Below are positions 21,845-22,424 of a DNA stretch of 22,424 nt, one piece after another. The stretch's first letter is position 1. Each line of letters starts with the position of its first letter. Position numbers and translations under genes: made by a program. The notes beneath the pieces are model-generated. The model was not told the origin of the DNA. It saw nothing but the letters and a program-made list of their open reading frames with translations, and made no database searches. The DNA is from a virus, in IMG/VR virus record IMGVR_UViG_3300027142_000062, positions 1-22,424 of that record. One strand, 5' to 3'.

Positions 21845-22169
21845 CGTCATCGCCAACGCCCTCATCTGTCTTGGCGGGCTCGCGTTCTATGTGATGCTCT
21901 TCACGAAGATTGGTGACGGCGTGAAGCAGATTGACCAGTTCGGCAAGGTCAGCTACCACGTCGTCCGCACGGGGCTGGCGTTTATCGTCGCCGGGGCGCT
22001 CTTCAACGTGTTGCTCCTCACGGTTCCCCCGGCCAGCGAGGTGCTGATGAACCTCGGCTTCGGTTTGGTGCTGTCGTGGGCGGCGGTGTGGCACGGGAAG
22101 AAGTTCGGCGTCATCACGGGCGTGAAGGCGATTGACCGGAAGACGGGCACCTACCGGGTACAGAAGTAA
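21828..22169 (+). CDS. Second small membrane protein, possible holin or antiholin
   Basis: 113 aa, started at ATG 21828 because GGAG (21817-21820) lies 7 bases upstream; an earlier in-frame start at 21795 lies deep inside the holin gene. Three hydrophobic helices are seen at about 4-27, 45-66 and 72-90, ending in a basic tail (HGKKFG, DRKTGTYRVQK). Overlap with the holin gene by 17 bases suggests coupled expression and a paired function such as antiholin or second holin. Sequence alone cannot separate these. Confidence 0.7.
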   Translation: MLQSINVIANALICLGGLAFYVMLFTKIGDGVKQIDQFGKVSYHVVRTGLAFIVAGALFNVLLLTVPPASEVLMNLGFGLVLSWAAVWHGKKFGVITGVKAIDRKTGTYRVQK

Positions 22170-22424
22170 TGAATCCTGACCTGCTCGCAGAACTCCGTCG
22201 CTTGTTCATGCCGTCCGCTCCGGCGGACGCGACTGCGACGCCAGCCCCGCCGCGCCAGATGACGATTGGGCCTCGCACGGGGACTCGGATGCCGTTGCCG
22301 GAGCCGGGGATGCTGGCGGCGATCCAGCGCTCGGCACAGCCGTCGCCGGATACCCCGGGCGGGATGCTGAACGAAATGTTCAACCCCATCCGGGCTGGGG
22401 CGCAGGCGCGGGAGTTGGCGGGTC
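22169..22424 (+). CDS. Start of a gene cut by the window edge, unknown
   Basis: An open frame begins at ATG 22169, overlapping the TAA of the previous gene, and runs without stop to the end of the window (85 full codons). The visible part is Pro/Ala/Met-rich (LLAELRRLFMPSAPADATAT, PLPEPGMLAAIQRSAQPSP) with no membrane segment. The composition resembles the disordered N-termini of the ejection proteins upstream. It is too short to name. Confidence 0.65.
   Translation, partial: MNPDLLAELRRLFMPSAPADATATPAPPRQMTIGPRTGTRMPLPEPGMLAAIQRSAQPSPDTPGGMLNEMFNPIRAGAQARELAG

Noticed and set aside
1-22424. tRNA genes, CRISPR arrays, insertion sequences
   Set aside because: No cloverleaf-like segment, regularly spaced repeat array, transposase or terminal inverted repeats were noticed by eye; short or degenerate cases could be missed without a search.

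Overview
The window is a stretch of a tailed bacteriophage genome (Caudoviricetes). All recognisable genes lie on the + strand, packed with 1-4 base stop/start overlaps (TGATG, TAATG, GTGA). The gene set is packaging plus virion plus lysis. There is a complete large terminase, a P22-like portal, a scaffold, an HK97-fold capsid protein, a head-tail adaptor and a beta-propeller tail protein, but no tape-measure or major tail-tube gene. A block of Gln/Ala/Gly-rich proteins sits where podoviruses keep ejection (internal virion) proteins. A short-tailed podovirus-like phage is therefore the best reading. Sequence outside the insertions is GC-rich (a sampled 60-base line in the portal gene is about 70% GC), which suggests a GC-rich host. 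The host itself cannot be named from this window. No integrase, repressor, polymerase, tRNA or CRISPR array is visible.

Layout. 1-228: non-coding leader with tandem heptamers, an 11-bp tandem repeat and a near-consensus sigma70-type promoter whose -35 box lies in a dyad. 235-2224: terminase large subunit and two small conserved proteins. 2212-2679: a low-GC endonuclease VII-type HNH gene overlapping both neighbours. 2660-5523: a beta-rich virion protein, then three ORFs in the same reading frame. These are a 78-aa protein carrying two copies of the N-terminal segment of a spike/fibre domain, followed by two paralogous spike/fibre bodies that lack that segment. 5523-6157: two small unknown proteins, one with a membrane segment. 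6158-10843: portal, scaffold, major capsid. 10857-10882: a very stable UUCG-capped hairpin. 10899-13965: small head protein, unknown, adaptor, beta-propeller tail protein. 13966-16055: two fibre proteins with related N-terminal anchors and unrelated C-termini. 16058-16404: two tiny basic proteins. 16407-20976: four probable ejection proteins. 20976-22169: T4-type lysozyme and two three-helix membrane proteins (holin candidates). 22169-22424: the start of another gene cut by the window edge.

How it works together. The promoter at 159-188 could drive one long late operon. Terminase, portal, scaffold and capsid build and fill the head, and the adaptor and propeller protein close it and form the tail hub. 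Two fibre systems (2983-5523 and 13966-16055) would give the particle several receptor- or surface-binding options. The ejection proteins deliver DNA, and lysozyme plus holins release progeny. The most unusual features are the split and duplicated spike module at 2983-5523, a 30-bp near-perfect palindrome inside an ejection gene (17606-17635), and the promoter/dyad/repeat leader.
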